Positions 38,436 through 48,236 of a stretch of 64,000 nucleotides of DNA are shown here, piece after piece. The stretch's first letter is position 1; each line of letters starts with the position of its first letter. Position numbers and translations under genes: made by a program. Under the pieces are notes generated by a model. It was not told the DNA's origin, ran no database searches, and saw only the letters and a program-made list of their open reading frames with translations. The DNA is from Schlegelella_A sp965246805 (GTDB lineage Bacteria; Pseudomonadota; Gammaproteobacteria; Burkholderiales; Burkholderiaceae_C). The stretch is from contig CBDFFO010000003.1 in the NCBI GenBank assembly GCA_965246805.1, positions 1 to 64,000 of the forward strand. The letters run 5' to 3'.

Positions 38436-39347
38436 GTGATTCGCATCGGTGTCGATGTTGGCGGCACCAAGCTCGAGGCGATCGCCATCGACGCCGAAGG
38501 CCGTGAGCTGGCGCGGCGACGCATGCCGTCACCCTCGGCCGGATACGCGTCGATCATCGAGGCGGTGTGCGAGCTGGTCGTCGCGCTGGAACAGCAGATC
38601 GCTGAGGCGGCACGGGTCGGCATCGGCACGCCGGGTTCGTTGTCGCGCACGAGCGGGCGCATCAGGAATTCGAACTCGGTCGCATTGAACGGGCAGCCCT
38701 TCCTGGCCGACATCGCCCATGCGCTCCAGCGTGAGGTGCGGGTCGCCAACGACGCCAACTGTTTCGCGTTGTCGGAAGCGAGCGATGGCGCCGGTGCCGG
38801 ACACGGCGTGGTGTTCGGGGTGATCCTGGGCACGGGCGTCGGCGGCGGTATCGTGGCTCAACGACAGCCGTGGCTCGGTGCGAACGCAATCGCCGGCGAG
38901 TGGGGGCACAACGAGATGCCGTCGCGGAGCGAACTGAGCGAACTTCCAGACCTGCGTTGCTACTGCGGCCGCCGTCGCTGCGTCGAGCTCTTCCTGTCGG
39001 GGCCCGGGCTGGCGGCCGATCACACGCGCGTTACCGGGGAGCACCACGACGCGCACGCCCTGGCCGCCCGCGCGCTGGCGGGCGACGCGCTGGCGCTGGC
39101 CACGCTCGCGCGCTTCGCCGATCGGCTCGCCGCGGCGTTGGCGTCGGTCGTCAATGTCGTCGACCCCGATGTCATCGTGCTCGGCGGCGGCGTGTCGAAC
39201 ATCGACGCGCTCTACCCGATGCTCGCAGCGCGCCTTCCCTTGCAGGTGTTCTCGGACGCCTGCGTCACGCCCGTCGTGAAGAACCGGCATGGCGATTCGT
39301 CCGGTGTGCGCGGCGCGGCGTGGTTGTGGTCGGCCGCGGGCTGTTGA
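38436..39347 (+). CDS. ROK family sugar kinase (fructokinase/Mak-like)
   Basis: A 303-residue ATP-dependent hexose kinase or related ROK protein. It has the ATP-binding DVGGTKLEAIAID motif at residues 7-19, an active-site NDANCFALSEA, GVGGGIV, EWGHNEMP and the zinc site CYCGRRRCVE, ending VIVLGGGVSN. No DNA-binding domain precedes it, so it is an enzyme and not a repressor. The GTG at 38436 is the only start that keeps the DVGGTK motif at the usual distance from the N-terminus. Substrate could be fructose, glucose or N-acetyl sugars. Confidence 0.9.
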   Translation: MIRIGVDVGGTKLEAIAIDAEGRELARRRMPSPSAGYASIIEAVCELVVALEQQIAEAARVGIGTPGSLSRTSGRIRNSNSVALNGQPFLADIAHALQREVRVANDANCFALSEASDGAGAGHGVVFGVILGTGVGGGIVAQRQPWLGANAIAGEWGHNEMPSRSELSELPDLRCYCGRRRCVELFLSGPGLAADHTRVTGEHHDAHALAARALAGDALALATLARFADRLAAALASVVNVVDPDVIVLGGGVSNIDALYPMLAARLPLQVFSDACVTPVVKNRHGDSSGVRGAAWLWSAAGC

Positions 39348-39369
39348 TCGACGCCAGCTGTCGACCTCG

Positions 39370-40056
39370 TCACGGCGCCGACGCCGCTGGCGCACTCGCC
39401 GAAAGCGGCAACAGGATCGTTCCCGCACGCGGCGGGGTGGCGGCTGGCCCGGCGCCGCTCACCGGCAACGGCGGCGCTTCAGAACCGGTCGAAGGCAGGA
39501 TCAGCTGGCCCGGGTCGCCGGTCAGATAGCGTTCGATCAACTGGAAGAAACGGTTGTAGAACACGTCGTTCGTGATCGTCGCGCTGCCCACCTTGACGAG
39601 CGAATCGTCGCTGCTGGTGAACGGCAGCGAGAGCGATCCGAACGGCGAAACGCCCACGCTCGCCGAGTTGTTGCTCTTCTTCAGCGAGAAGTTTTCCTGC
39701 ACCGCGTTGACGAACGCGATCGTCCGGCGCCCCGCGTAACCTTCCTTGGCGCACACCACTGTCACCTCGACCTCGGCATGCGATTCGGGCGCCGGTTGAA
39801 AGCTCTTGCGGCCGCGAACGCCTTCGGCGCTCGCCGCACCAATCACATAGCCCTGGCTCAACAGCGCGCGGCGCGCCGCTTCGCATGCTTGCGCATCGAG
39901 CGCCGCATAGGTGCGCGAAAACGTCGTCGTCGAATCGAACGACTCCTGCGTCTCGATGGCGACACGCGGCGTGCTGCAGCCGGCCAGCGCCGCCGCGATC
40001 GCGGCGATGCTCACGACTTCCGCAATCGCCCAAGTCTCGTGGATTCGATTCGTCAT
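39370..40056 (-). CDS. DUF2242 family lipoprotein
   Basis: A 228-residue lipoprotein (lipobox LAGC near residue 27) of a betaproteobacterial family of unknown function. The conserved core is TFSRTYAALDAQACEAARRALLSQGYVI, EVTVVCAKEGYAGRRTIAFVNAVQENFSLKK and VFYNRFFQLIERYL. The C-terminal 45 residues are Pro/Ala/Ser-rich. I chose the ATG at 40056 over the GTG at 40062, as it follows an AGGTG. It converges on the ROK kinase gene. Confidence 0.83.
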   Translation of the reverse strand: MTNRIHETWAIAEVVSIAAIAAALAGCSTPRVAIETQESFDSTTTFSRTYAALDAQACEAARRALLSQGYVIGAASAEGVRGRKSFQPAPESHAEVEVTVVCAKEGYAGRRTIAFVNAVQENFSLKKSNNSASVGVSPFGSLSLPFTSSDDSLVKVGSATITNDVFYNRFFQLIERYLTGDPGQLILPSTGSEAPPLPVSGAGPAATPPRAGTILLPLSASAPAASAP

Positions 40057-40270
40057 GGGCACCTAGGGAAATGGAAGATGCATCGACTCTGCACGATGCG
40101 TCACGACGGAAACCCGTGCGCGTGACACATGATTCTCTCCCGTGGCGCGCACCGATGTCGGACAAGTCTGCCACCCGGTCGCGGCGCCGCGGTCTACGCA
40201 GCGAGCCCGACGCCGGGCACCATTCGCATCCCGCGGCACGAGCTGCAGTAACGACACGAACGAGATCACG

Positions 40271-40591
40271 ATGGAACCGATGAAGCCCATGGCCCCGATG
40301 AAGCCGATGGAACCCATGAAACCGATGGCGCCGATGCAGAAGATGACGCCTTGGTGGCCTGCCGATCTTGGCGAGCCCTCCAGCTCGGGTTCGGCCAACG
40401 ACACCAGCTACGCGTATTTCGCGGACAAGCACCGCCTGGCGGTGAAAGACGGCAACCAAGTCAGCATCTACGACAGCGGGCCGAACCACATCAGCGGCTT
40501 CGCGCAGTCGCAGAGCTCGAACCACGGCAATTCGATGACGTTCGCGAGCGACCACGGCACGGTCGGGCTAGACGCGATGACGAAAGTGTGA
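40271..40591 (+). CDS. Small protein with Met-Pro repeat N-terminus
   Basis: A 106-residue protein in two parts. Residues 1-25 are a tandem of EPMKPMAPM-type units, encoded by a repeated 12/24-base pattern. The rest (WWPADLGEPSSSGSANDTSYAYFADKHRLAV, then a DSGPNHISGF segment) looks like a compact, conserved beta-rich domain that I have seen in unnamed Burkholderiales proteins. The repeat may bind metal through methionines, but this is speculative. Start ATG at 40271; it converges on the M13 peptidase gene. Confidence 0.7.
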   Translation: MEPMKPMAPMKPMEPMKPMAPMQKMTPWWPADLGEPSSSGSANDTSYAYFADKHRLAVKDGNQVSIYDSGPNHISGFAQSQSSNHGNSMTFASDHGTVGLDAMTKV

Positions 40592-40638
40592 TGCTCGCCA
40601 TCGCCGCGCCGGCCCCGCCGCGCGGGGCCGCGTCGTGA

Positions 40639-42693
40639 TCACCAGACCTTGCACACCGGCGCGTGCACCATCGGCTGGCCCGCCTTGCAATTGAACGCTT
40701 TCGCGAATTGCGGCAGGTTCGACACCACGCCGTTGATGCGTGCATAGCCCGGCGAATGCGGGTTGGTGATCGCGCTCACGCGCAGGTTCTCAGGGCGCTG
40801 CACCTCGCAAGCCCACTGCGCCATGCCGATGAAGAACCGCTGCTCGGGCGAGAAGCCTTCGACATCGGCGAGCCGCTGGCTCTCGATCTGCTTATGCCAT
40901 GCGATGTACGCGAGCAAGGTGCCCCCCAGGTCGGCGACGTCTTCGCCGCTGGTGAGCTGCGAGTTGATGTGGATATCGTCGACCACCACGTAGCCCGCGT
41001 ACTGGTCGCGAACGCAGGAGATCCGGTCCTCGAAACCCTTCGCGTCGTCGGCCGTCCACCAGTCGCGCAGGTTGCCTTTCGAGTCGAACTGGCGACCCTC
41101 GTCGTCGAACGCGTGCGTGAGCTCGTGGCCGATGGTCGCCCCGGTGTTGCCGTAGTTCGGCGCGTCGTCGATCCTGGCGTCGTAGAGCGGCGGCTGCAGC
41201 ACGCCGGCGGGGAAGTTGATGTCGTTCATCTGCGGGTTGAAGTAGGCGTTGACGGTGGGCGGCGTCATGCCCCACTCGTTCAGGTCGACCGGCTTGCCGA
41301 GCTTGGCCCACTGGCGCGCATCTTCGAAATGGCTCGCCCGCAGCACGTTGTCGAAGTGCTCGTTGCGCACGACTTCGAGCTTCGTGTAATCGCGCCACGT
41401 GTCTGGGTAGCCGATCTTGTTGCGAATGGCCTTGAGCTTCCTAAGCGCTTCGGTCTTGGTCGGCGCGCTCATCCAGTCGAGCGACTTGATCTCCTCTGCC
41501 ATCGCGGTCTCGATCTGCGTCGTCATCAGGTTGGTCTTGGCCTTGGTGTCGGCGGCGAACGTGCGACGCACGAACTCCTGACCGAGCGCTTCACCGAGGT
41601 AACGGTCGACCTGCCGGGTGCACGTTTTCCAGCGCGGCGGCATCGCCGGCACGCCCCGAAGGGTGCGCGAGTAGAAATCGAAATACGCCTGCGCGAACGG
41701 TTGCGCGAGGTTGGGCGCGGCACCGGCGAGCGCGTGGAAGCGCAGGTAGGCGCGCAGGTCTTCCACCGACGCGTTGTCGAGCTGCGACTGCACCGCCTTC
41801 ATGAACGCCGGCTGCGCGACGTTGATGGTCGCGACCTTGGCCGCGCGCTGCACGGCGAAGTAGCGGTTCCAGTCGATCGCGGGCACCAGCGCCGTCAATT
41901 CGTCGCGCGTCATCGGGTGGTAGATGTTGTGCGGGTCGCGGCGCTCCACGCGCGTGAGCGACGCTTTCGCCAAATCAGTCTCGAGCGCGACGATGCGGTC
42001 GGCACCGGCCGCGGCGTCGGCAGGCATGGCGCCCCCAAGCACGAGCAGGTCGGCGACGAACGCCTTGTACTTCCCGCGGATCTCGATGCTTTTCGCATCG
42101 GTCTTCACGTAGTAGTCGCGATCCGGTAGGCCGAGGCCGCCGGCTTCGAGCGCGACGATGATGAGCGAGGAATCGAGCGCGTCCTGGTCGGTGCCGGAGC
42201 CGAAGAAGAAGGAGCCCGGCGTGTCGTGGTGCAGGTCGGCGAGCGCCTTCGCCACATCGACACGGGTCTTCAGGCCGGCGATGCGCTTCAGCTCGGGGCG
42301 AAGCGGGTCGATGCCGGCCTTGTCGATCGCGCCCTCATCCATGCAGGCGGCGAAGTAGTCGCCAATCTTCTGCTGCACCGGCGTACGCGTCTTCATCTTC
42401 GCGTTCTCTTCGAGGATGCCCCAGAGGAATTGCTGGTTCTCGTTGCCGAGCTTGGCGTACACGCTCCACGAGGCCTGGTCAGCCGGAATCGGGTTGTTCT
42501 TCTGCCAGCCGCCACAGGTGAACTGATAGAAGTTGGTGCAGGCGTCGACGCTGCGGTCGAGACTGGAAACGTCGAGCGAGGGTGTGTAGGGCATCGCCGT
42601 GAGAGGCTGCGGAGCCACGGCAGTCCCGGTCTGCGCTTGAACCGTGGCTGCGATCAGAACGACCGCCAGGGCGAAAAGGGATTTGATGTGCAT
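40639..42693 (-). CDS. M13 family zinc metallopeptidase (neprilysin-like)
   Basis: A 684-residue exported endopeptidase of the PepO/neprilysin type. The signal peptide ends near residue 21 (LFALAVVLIAATVQAQ). The zinc site HELTH is at 523-527 (IGHELTHAFDDEGRQFD), with the third ligand in EDVADLGG and the family NAYFNPQMNDI substrate-binding segment. The N-terminal half has the typical SVDACTNFYQFTCGGW. The ATG at 42693 is preferred to the longer frame since it gives the signal peptide. It degrades peptides in the periplasm or outside the cell. Confidence 0.94.
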   Translation of the reverse strand: MHIKSLFALAVVLIAATVQAQTGTAVAPQPLTAMPYTPSLDVSSLDRSVDACTNFYQFTCGGWQKNNPIPADQASWSVYAKLGNENQQFLWGILEENAKMKTRTPVQQKIGDYFAACMDEGAIDKAGIDPLRPELKRIAGLKTRVDVAKALADLHHDTPGSFFFGSGTDQDALDSSLIIVALEAGGLGLPDRDYYVKTDAKSIEIRGKYKAFVADLLVLGGAMPADAAAGADRIVALETDLAKASLTRVERRDPHNIYHPMTRDELTALVPAIDWNRYFAVQRAAKVATINVAQPAFMKAVQSQLDNASVEDLRAYLRFHALAGAAPNLAQPFAQAYFDFYSRTLRGVPAMPPRWKTCTRQVDRYLGEALGQEFVRRTFAADTKAKTNLMTTQIETAMAEEIKSLDWMSAPTKTEALRKLKAIRNKIGYPDTWRDYTKLEVVRNEHFDNVLRASHFEDARQWAKLGKPVDLNEWGMTPPTVNAYFNPQMNDINFPAGVLQPPLYDARIDDAPNYGNTGATIGHELTHAFDDEGRQFDSKGNLRDWWTADDAKGFEDRISCVRDQYAGYVVVDDIHINSQLTSGEDVADLGGTLLAYIAWHKQIESQRLADVEGFSPEQRFFIGMAQWACEVQRPENLRVSAITNPHSPGYARINGVVSNLPQFAKAFNCKAGQPMVHAPVCKVW

Positions 42694-42863
42694 GCGTCGC
42701 TCCGTCGAGGTGCGCCATGCTAAGTCCCGCCTGGGGCGCAGCAAGCGCTCGCCGCGAGAATAGTGTCAACCCTCACGTCGACGCCATCGATGACAACCGC
42801 CTCTTCCTTTCCGCGTGAGCACCGACCCGCGTCGGCGCCCTTTTCCAGCCTCGACGCCGACGC

Positions 42864-43973
42864 TTACTTGTACAGCGCCTTGTTGAGCGCCATGCCGCCG
42901 ACCACTTCGGCCTCCATCGCTTTCTTCACCGCGGCGCCCATGCCGAAGAACTCGTGCGTCACGCCCGAATACACCTTGCGGGCAGTCTTGACGCCGGCTT
43001 TCTTCAACGCGGCTTCGAGCAACGCGCCATCCTCACGCAGCGGATCGATCTGCGCGTTGATGATCATGACCGGCGGGAGGCCCTTCAGGTTGGCGTGGAC
43101 GAGGTCGAGCCGCGGGTCTGACTTGTCGTCCGGCTTCGCGAGCAGCTTGTCGACGAACCACTCGATCATCGGTTTGTTGAGCGGCTTGGCCTTGCCACTG
43201 TCGACATACGACTTATCGTCGAGGTTGCCCGTCTGCGCGACCGGATAGACAGCGAGCACGGCGAGCGGCGCCGTCACGCCGGCATCGCGCGCGGCGACCG
43301 CGGTCGCCACAGCCAGGTTGCCACCGGCGCTTTCGCCGGCCAGCGCGAGGCGCTTCGGGTCGCCGTTCATCGTGGCGGCGTTGCCGGCCACGTATTTGTA
43401 GGCGGCGAGCGCGTCGTCCCAGGCGGCCGGAAACTTCGCTTCCGGCGAACGACGGTAGTCGACCGAGACCACGATCGCCTGCGCGTTCTTCGAGATGCTG
43501 CGCGCACCGCCGTCGTACACCTCCTTGTCGGCGATGACCCATCCGCCGCCGTGAAAGTACACCACGACCGGGAACGGCCCGTTGCCGGTGGGCGTGTAGA
43601 CGCGGACCGGCAGCGTGCCGGCCGGGCCCGGGATCGTGGTGTCCGTGCTCGCGACCCCTTGCACCAGCATCGTCGGCGTGGTGTCCTTGCCGGCCTTCTT
43701 CAAGATCGCCGTCACCGCGTCGGCTGGAGTGGGCTGCATGCGTGCTTCGGCAGGCGTCAGGGTCTCGATCGGCTTGCCGCCCATCGAGGCGAGCTGGTCG
43801 AGCACCGCCTGCATGTCGGCGTCGGCCTTGAACCGGGTGCCGGTCTTCATCATCGTCGGCGTCATCTTGGACGGCGCGTCGGCGGCGCTGGCAGTCGCGG
43901 CGAAGACCGGCCCGGACGTTGCGACAGCGATGGCCGCAGCAAAGGCGGTGGCGCGAAAAGTGAAGTCGGTCAT
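42864..43973 (-). CDS. Exported alpha/beta hydrolase, HSL-type esterase
   Basis: A 369-residue esterase/lipase of the hormone-sensitive lipase family. It has a signal-like N-terminus (residues 1-26), the oxyanion motif FHGGGW, the nucleophile elbow GESAGG, and catalytic Asp and His candidates in QIDPLREDG and GVTHEFFG. The N-terminal extension before the HGGGW domain (about 130 residues) is longer than usual. It is divergent from the decarboxylase gene and shows no link to it. The substrate is unknown. Confidence 0.88.
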   Translation of the reverse strand: MTDFTFRATAFAAAIAVATSGPVFAATASAADAPSKMTPTMMKTGTRFKADADMQAVLDQLASMGGKPIETLTPAEARMQPTPADAVTAILKKAGKDTTPTMLVQGVASTDTTIPGPAGTLPVRVYTPTGNGPFPVVVYFHGGGWVIADKEVYDGGARSISKNAQAIVVSVDYRRSPEAKFPAAWDDALAAYKYVAGNAATMNGDPKRLALAGESAGGNLAVATAVAARDAGVTAPLAVLAVYPVAQTGNLDDKSYVDSGKAKPLNKPMIEWFVDKLLAKPDDKSDPRLDLVHANLKGLPPVMIINAQIDPLREDGALLEAALKKAGVKTARKVYSGVTHEFFGMGAAVKKAMEAEVVGGMALNKALYK

Positions 43974-44193
43974 TGAGTGTTTGAAATGGTGAAGTGGTCG
44001 GTAGTCTGGCCGAGCCGAGTGCCACCGTCTGTCGTCGGACGCCGAACCCCCTGTAGGGCATGGGCTCCCCGAGCGGCGTGGCGCGGCGTTGCGATTGGCA
44101 CCAAATCACCCTTCTTTCCGGGCTTTGCCGCGAACGCATCGCTTTCTATGCTCGCTACAGGCGTTCTCGACGGCGCCGAACCCGCCGCCACGC

Positions 44194-45813
44194 ATGCCCG
44201 ACGACCTTTCGATCACGCTCGACCCCGCCAACCCGCAAGCGCTGCGGGCGCAGGGTCATCGCATGCTCGACGACCTGTTCGATTACCTCGAATCGCTGCG
44301 CACGAAGCCGGTCTGGCAACCGATACCGCCGTCGGTGCGCACGTCATTCAACGAGGCGCTGCCGGCCGCACCGACCGATCTCGCCGACGCACACGCGCGC
44401 TTCATGCAAGACGTGCTGCCGTACGCGGTAGGCAATGCTCACCCGCGTTTCATGGGTTGGGTGCACGGCGGCGGCACCGCGGTCGGGATGCTGGCCGAGA
44501 TGGTCGCGGCCGGGCTCAACGCCAACGTCGGTGGCCGCGACCAGATGCCGCTCGAGGTCGAGCGCCAGGTGGTGTCCTGGATGCGCGAGCTGTTCCGCTT
44601 TCCGGCCAGCGCCAACGGCGTGTTCGTCACCGGTTCGTCGATGGCGAACTTCATCGGCCTGCTGTGCGCACGAACGCGCGTGCTCGGTGCCGCGTCACGC
44701 ACCGACGGGATCGGCCAGGCGAAGCTCGTGGCCTATGCGGCGAGCACCGCGCACGGCTGCATCGCCGATGCGATGTCGATGGCAGGCTGCGGCAGCGCCG
44801 CGCTGCGCCGCGTGCCGGTCGACGCCAACCACAGGATGGACGTGGCCGCGTTGACACGCCGCATCGCCGCCGACCGCAAGGCCGGCCTCACGCCGTTCTT
44901 CGTCGTCGGCACCGCGGGCAGCGTCGACGTCGGCGCGGTCGACAACCTCGAGTGGGTTGCGAACGTCGCGGCGCGCGAAGGCCTCTGGTTCCACGTTGAT
45001 GGCGCGCTCGGCGCGCTCGGAATGCTCGCGCCCGACGTCGCACCGCTGCTCGCAGGCATCGAGCGCGCCGACTCGATCGCGCTCGACTTCCACAAATGGG
45101 GCCAGGTTCCGTACGACGCCGGCTTCGTGCTGGTGCGCGACGGCGCCGATCAGCTCGCCACGTTCGCGTCGCCGACGAGCTACCTCGCTCGACACCCGCG
45201 CGGCCTTGCAGCCGGGCAGGCCTGGCCTTGCGATCTCGGCCCCGACCTCTCGCGCAGCTTTCGGGCCTTGAAGACCTGGTTCACGCTGGTCGTGCACGGC
45301 ACCGATCGCATCGGCGCGGCGATCTCGCATTCGTGCGCGCTCGCGCGCCACCTCGCCCACCGTGTCGACACTTCGGCCAAGCTCGAGCTGCTCGCGCCGG
45401 TCGGCCTCAACGTCGTCTGCTTCCGTCATGCCGGCGACGCGTCCCTGCAGAGTGCCGACGACATCGACGCGTTCAACGCCGAGATCGCGGCCGACCTCCA
45501 GGAGTCGGGTATCGCCGCACCTTCCACCACCGTGCTCGGCGGCCGCGTTGCGATCCGGGCCGCGATCGTCAACCACCGAACCGTGGCAAGCGACGTCGAC
45601 GCGTTGATCGACGCGACGCTCAGGTTCGCTGCCCGTCGACTGCAAGCGCTGAGCGCGACGGTCTCGCAACTCGCCGCGCTAGACGCCCTGGCCGCTGCCG
45701 AGCGCGCCGACGAAACGCGCGTCACGCCGCTGGCGTCGGTCGCCGCAGCGGCAGCGCCCGGCCGGCCGACCGCGCCGCCTCGTGCTGCCGCGCCCCCGCC
45801 ACTTCGCCGCTGA
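44194..45813 (+). CDS. PLP-dependent decarboxylase (group II amino acid decarboxylase-like)
   Basis: A 539-residue PLP enzyme of the aromatic-L-amino-acid/glutamate decarboxylase group. The Schiff-base lysine is K301 in DFHKWGQVPYD; other core elements are HPRFMGWVHGGGTAVG, VFVTGSSMANF and WFHVDGALGA. The active-site lysine motif (HKWGQ) differs from the HKWL/HKMMG of classic decarboxylases, so the amino acid is not predictable. The C-terminus beyond about residue 500 is Ala/Pro-rich and disordered-looking. The ATG at 44194 begins conserved sequence. It is followed 67 bases later by an ATP-grasp gene, which may act on the amine product. Confidence 0.85.
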   Translation: MPDDLSITLDPANPQALRAQGHRMLDDLFDYLESLRTKPVWQPIPPSVRTSFNEALPAAPTDLADAHARFMQDVLPYAVGNAHPRFMGWVHGGGTAVGMLAEMVAAGLNANVGGRDQMPLEVERQVVSWMRELFRFPASANGVFVTGSSMANFIGLLCARTRVLGAASRTDGIGQAKLVAYAASTAHGCIADAMSMAGCGSAALRRVPVDANHRMDVAALTRRIAADRKAGLTPFFVVGTAGSVDVGAVDNLEWVANVAAREGLWFHVDGALGALGMLAPDVAPLLAGIERADSIALDFHKWGQVPYDAGFVLVRDGADQLATFASPTSYLARHPRGLAAGQAWPCDLGPDLSRSFRALKTWFTLVVHGTDRIGAAISHSCALARHLAHRVDTSAKLELLAPVGLNVVCFRHAGDASLQSADDIDAFNAEIAADLQESGIAAPSTTVLGGRVAIRAAIVNHRTVASDVDALIDATLRFAARRLQALSATVSQLAALDALAAAERADETRVTPLASVAAAAAPGRPTAPPRAAAPPPLRR

Positions 45814-45880
45814 GCCGACTCCGCATGAGCCTGCCCGGCCGTCCGAACGGCGAATACCAAGACGTTCGCAAGGCACGCCC

Positions 45881-47140
45881 ATGAGCCACGCCCACGCCCT
45901 GCCTGCCGCCACGCCCGTTCTGGAGCGCACGCATGGCCTTGCCGGCCTCGCCCGCCTGATGACGCTCGCGTTCGACGGCGTCGATCTTGCGCCACTGGCC
46001 GCCGACCTCATCGAGCGGGCCGCCGCCGACCCCGGCGACGCCGAAGCGCTGATGGACCTCTCGACGGTGTTGCAACTGCAGGGCCATCGCGAGATCGGCC
46101 TCGCGGCCCAGGCGCAAGCGCTTGCCACCCGGCGCGACTATGAATTGCCGGCCGACGCAACCCCCGCGTTGCGATTGCTCGCGGTGATGCTGCCGGGCGA
46201 CCTGATGACCAACACGCCGCTCGAATTCCTGGTCGCCGATTCCGACGTCGCCCTCACGCAGATCTATCTCGCGGCCGACGAGCCGATGCCGACGGCGCTG
46301 CCGCCGCACGACGTGGTCTTCATCGCGGCGTCGCAGTCGGAACGGGCAGCGCCGCTGCACCAAGCGCTGGCGCAGGTCGTCGGCACTTGGCCGAGGCGCG
46401 TCGTCAACGCACCGTCGCGCATTCCCGACACGGCGCGCACGCGCGCCTTCCGGGTGCTCGAAGGCGCGCCCGGGATCGCGATGCCGGCCACCACGCGACT
46501 CTCGCGCGCCGAGCTGGCGCGCGTCGCGAACGGCTCGTGCGGCATCGATGCGTTCCTGCTCGACGGCGAATGGCCGCTCATCATTCGCCCGGTCGATTCG
46601 CACGCCGGCAGCGGCCTCGAAAAACTCGACGCGCCCGGCGACATCACGCGTTATCTGGCCGGGCGAATCGACGACATGTTCTTCGTCTCGCGCTTCATCG
46701 ACTACCGCGATGCCGACGGCCAGTTCCGCAAATACCGCGTGGTGCTGATCGACGGCGTGGCCTACCCCGGCCACATGGGCGTGTCGTCGCACTGGATGGT
46801 CCACTACCTGAACGCCGGCATGGCGGAGAGCGCGCCCAAGCGCGCCGAAGAAGAGCGCTTCATGGGCGACTTCAAGGCCGGATTCGGCTTGCGCCACGCG
46901 GCAGCCTTCGGTCTGATGGCCGAACGCTTCGGCCTCGATTACCTCGTCATCGATTGCGCTGAAACGTCCGCGGGCGAGCTCCTCGTGTTCGAGGTCTGCA
47001 CCGGCGCCGTCCTGCATGCGATGGACCCGGCCGACCTCTTCCCCTACAAGCGCGCGCCGATGAACGAGGTGTTCGCCGCGTTCCGCGCGATGCTCGCCGC
47101 CCGCGCGGCGCCGCTCGCGTCCAACACCGGCAGAAACTGA
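45881..47140 (+). CDS. ATP-grasp protein with helical N-terminal domain
   Basis: A 419-residue protein. The first 100 residues are helical and TPR-like (DPGDAEALMDLSTVLQLQGHREIG), then a PLEFLVADSDVALTQIYLAADE segment leads to an ATP-grasp domain (about 150-380): PLIIRPVDSHAGSGLEKLD as the ATP-binding strand-loop, SRFIDYRDADGQFRKYRVVLIDG, and FEVCTGAVLHAMDP near the end. ATP-grasp enzymes couple a carboxylate to an amine or thiol. Linked to the PLP decarboxylase just upstream, it could use the resulting amine, but this is inferred. I do not know a named family member. Confidence 0.75.
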   Translation: MSHAHALPAATPVLERTHGLAGLARLMTLAFDGVDLAPLAADLIERAAADPGDAEALMDLSTVLQLQGHREIGLAAQAQALATRRDYELPADATPALRLLAVMLPGDLMTNTPLEFLVADSDVALTQIYLAADEPMPTALPPHDVVFIAASQSERAAPLHQALAQVVGTWPRRVVNAPSRIPDTARTRAFRVLEGAPGIAMPATTRLSRAELARVANGSCGIDAFLLDGEWPLIIRPVDSHAGSGLEKLDAPGDITRYLAGRIDDMFFVSRFIDYRDADGQFRKYRVVLIDGVAYPGHMGVSSHWMVHYLNAGMAESAPKRAEEERFMGDFKAGFGLRHAAAFGLMAERFGLDYLVIDCAETSAGELLVFEVCTGAVLHAMDPADLFPYKRAPMNEVFAAFRAMLAARAAPLASNTGRN

Positions 47141-47202
47141 CCTGCGCCGACGCGGGCGCACATGCCGACGACATCGAAGGCCTTGGCCGCGGCGCCCGCG
47201 AT

Positions 47203-47985
47203 TCAGGGCACGCGACAGGAGTTGTCTCGCGGCAGCGGCAACGTGGGCACCATCTGCACCCACACGTCTTCCCATGCCGGCCAGTCATGGCCGCCCGGCG
47301 CGGTGAACACATGACTCGCCGGCAACGCGGCCGCGAGCAGGCGGTCACTCGACTCGAAGCGATCGTCGCGGCCGTAGCCGAGGTAGAGCGGCGGCTCGGG
47401 CGTGATGCGCGTCGTCTGCTGAAGCCATTGCCAGAGCGTGATGTCGACCTCGTCGGGCGTGCTTCCACGGGGCGCACGCCACTGATCGAGGCCGCCGCCG
47501 ACGCGAACCAGCTCGCTCACGCCGCGCAGCCCGAGGTAAGGCGCGATCGCGATCGTGGCATCGACCTTCGGCGCTCCCGCCGGCGCGTTGGCCGAATACA
47601 GCATAGAGCCGTACGCGCCGATCGAGATGCCGACCAGCCACACCTGCCGGTAGCCGGCCGCGCGCGCCGGCAACAGCACATCGACGTGCAGCCGATCGAG
47701 GATGCTGCGTTCGCTGTAATAGCCGACATGCGCGTCGACGAGTTGCACATCGGCCGCGACATGAGCGCGCCGCAGGACATCGACGAAGCCGTGCTCGACG
47801 TAGTCTTCGGGCATCGAGTACGAGCCCTGCAGGAAGACGAGCAGGGTCGAAGGCCGGGTCGCGCAGGCGGCCGGCAGGTCGACCACGCGCAAGGGCACGC
47901 GGGTCGGGCGCCACACGGCGCAACCGCTCGACGCCAGCACGAGCGCCAGCGCGAATGCCGCTTTCACCTTCACACCGACACGCAT
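47203..47985 (-). CDS. Alpha/beta hydrolase lipoprotein
   Basis: A 260-residue lipoprotein (lipobox SSGC, Cys at about residue 22) with an alpha/beta-hydrolase fold. The segment TLLVFLQGSYSMPEDY resembles the oxyanion strand, GISIGAYGS the nucleophile elbow with Ser, and GGHDWPAWEDVW may supply the catalytic His. The ATG at 47985 is preferred to a GTG at 47991 because AAGGAG then has a five-base spacing. It converges on the ATP-grasp gene. Substrate unknown. Confidence 0.8.
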   Translation of the reverse strand: MRVGVKVKAAFALALVLASSGCAVWRPTRVPLRVVDLPAACATRPSTLLVFLQGSYSMPEDYVEHGFVDVLRRAHVAADVQLVDAHVGYYSERSILDRLHVDVLLPARAAGYRQVWLVGISIGAYGSMLYSANAPAGAPKVDATIAIAPYLGLRGVSELVRVGGGLDQWRAPRGSTPDEVDITLWQWLQQTTRITPEPPLYLGYGRDDRFESSDRLLAAALPASHVFTAPGGHDWPAWEDVWVQMVPTLPLPRDNSCRVP

Positions 47986-48236
47986 CGCCACTCCTTGTTC
48001 TGCTCGGTTCGATCGTCGCCGGCCCCGACATGACGCGGGCTCCTGAGCCCTCCAGCTTCGGCGTTTTGCGCATCCATTTTCGGCGTGGGTGCCGACGATA
48101 GCGCCATCTAACGGCTCGGTCCGAACCCGTCGCGCGGGCCTTCGCGTCCACGGCGCGGTCGTGGCCGCAGCTCAACGCCTTCGGGAACGCCGAATGCCGG
48201 CAACGCGCAACACTGCACCGAACCTGGAAAGGCACC

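Noticed and set aside
39479..40555. Minus-strand frame of 358 codons opposite the DUF2242 and Met-Pro genes
   Set aside because: Spans the stop and start of two better genes and has no domain.
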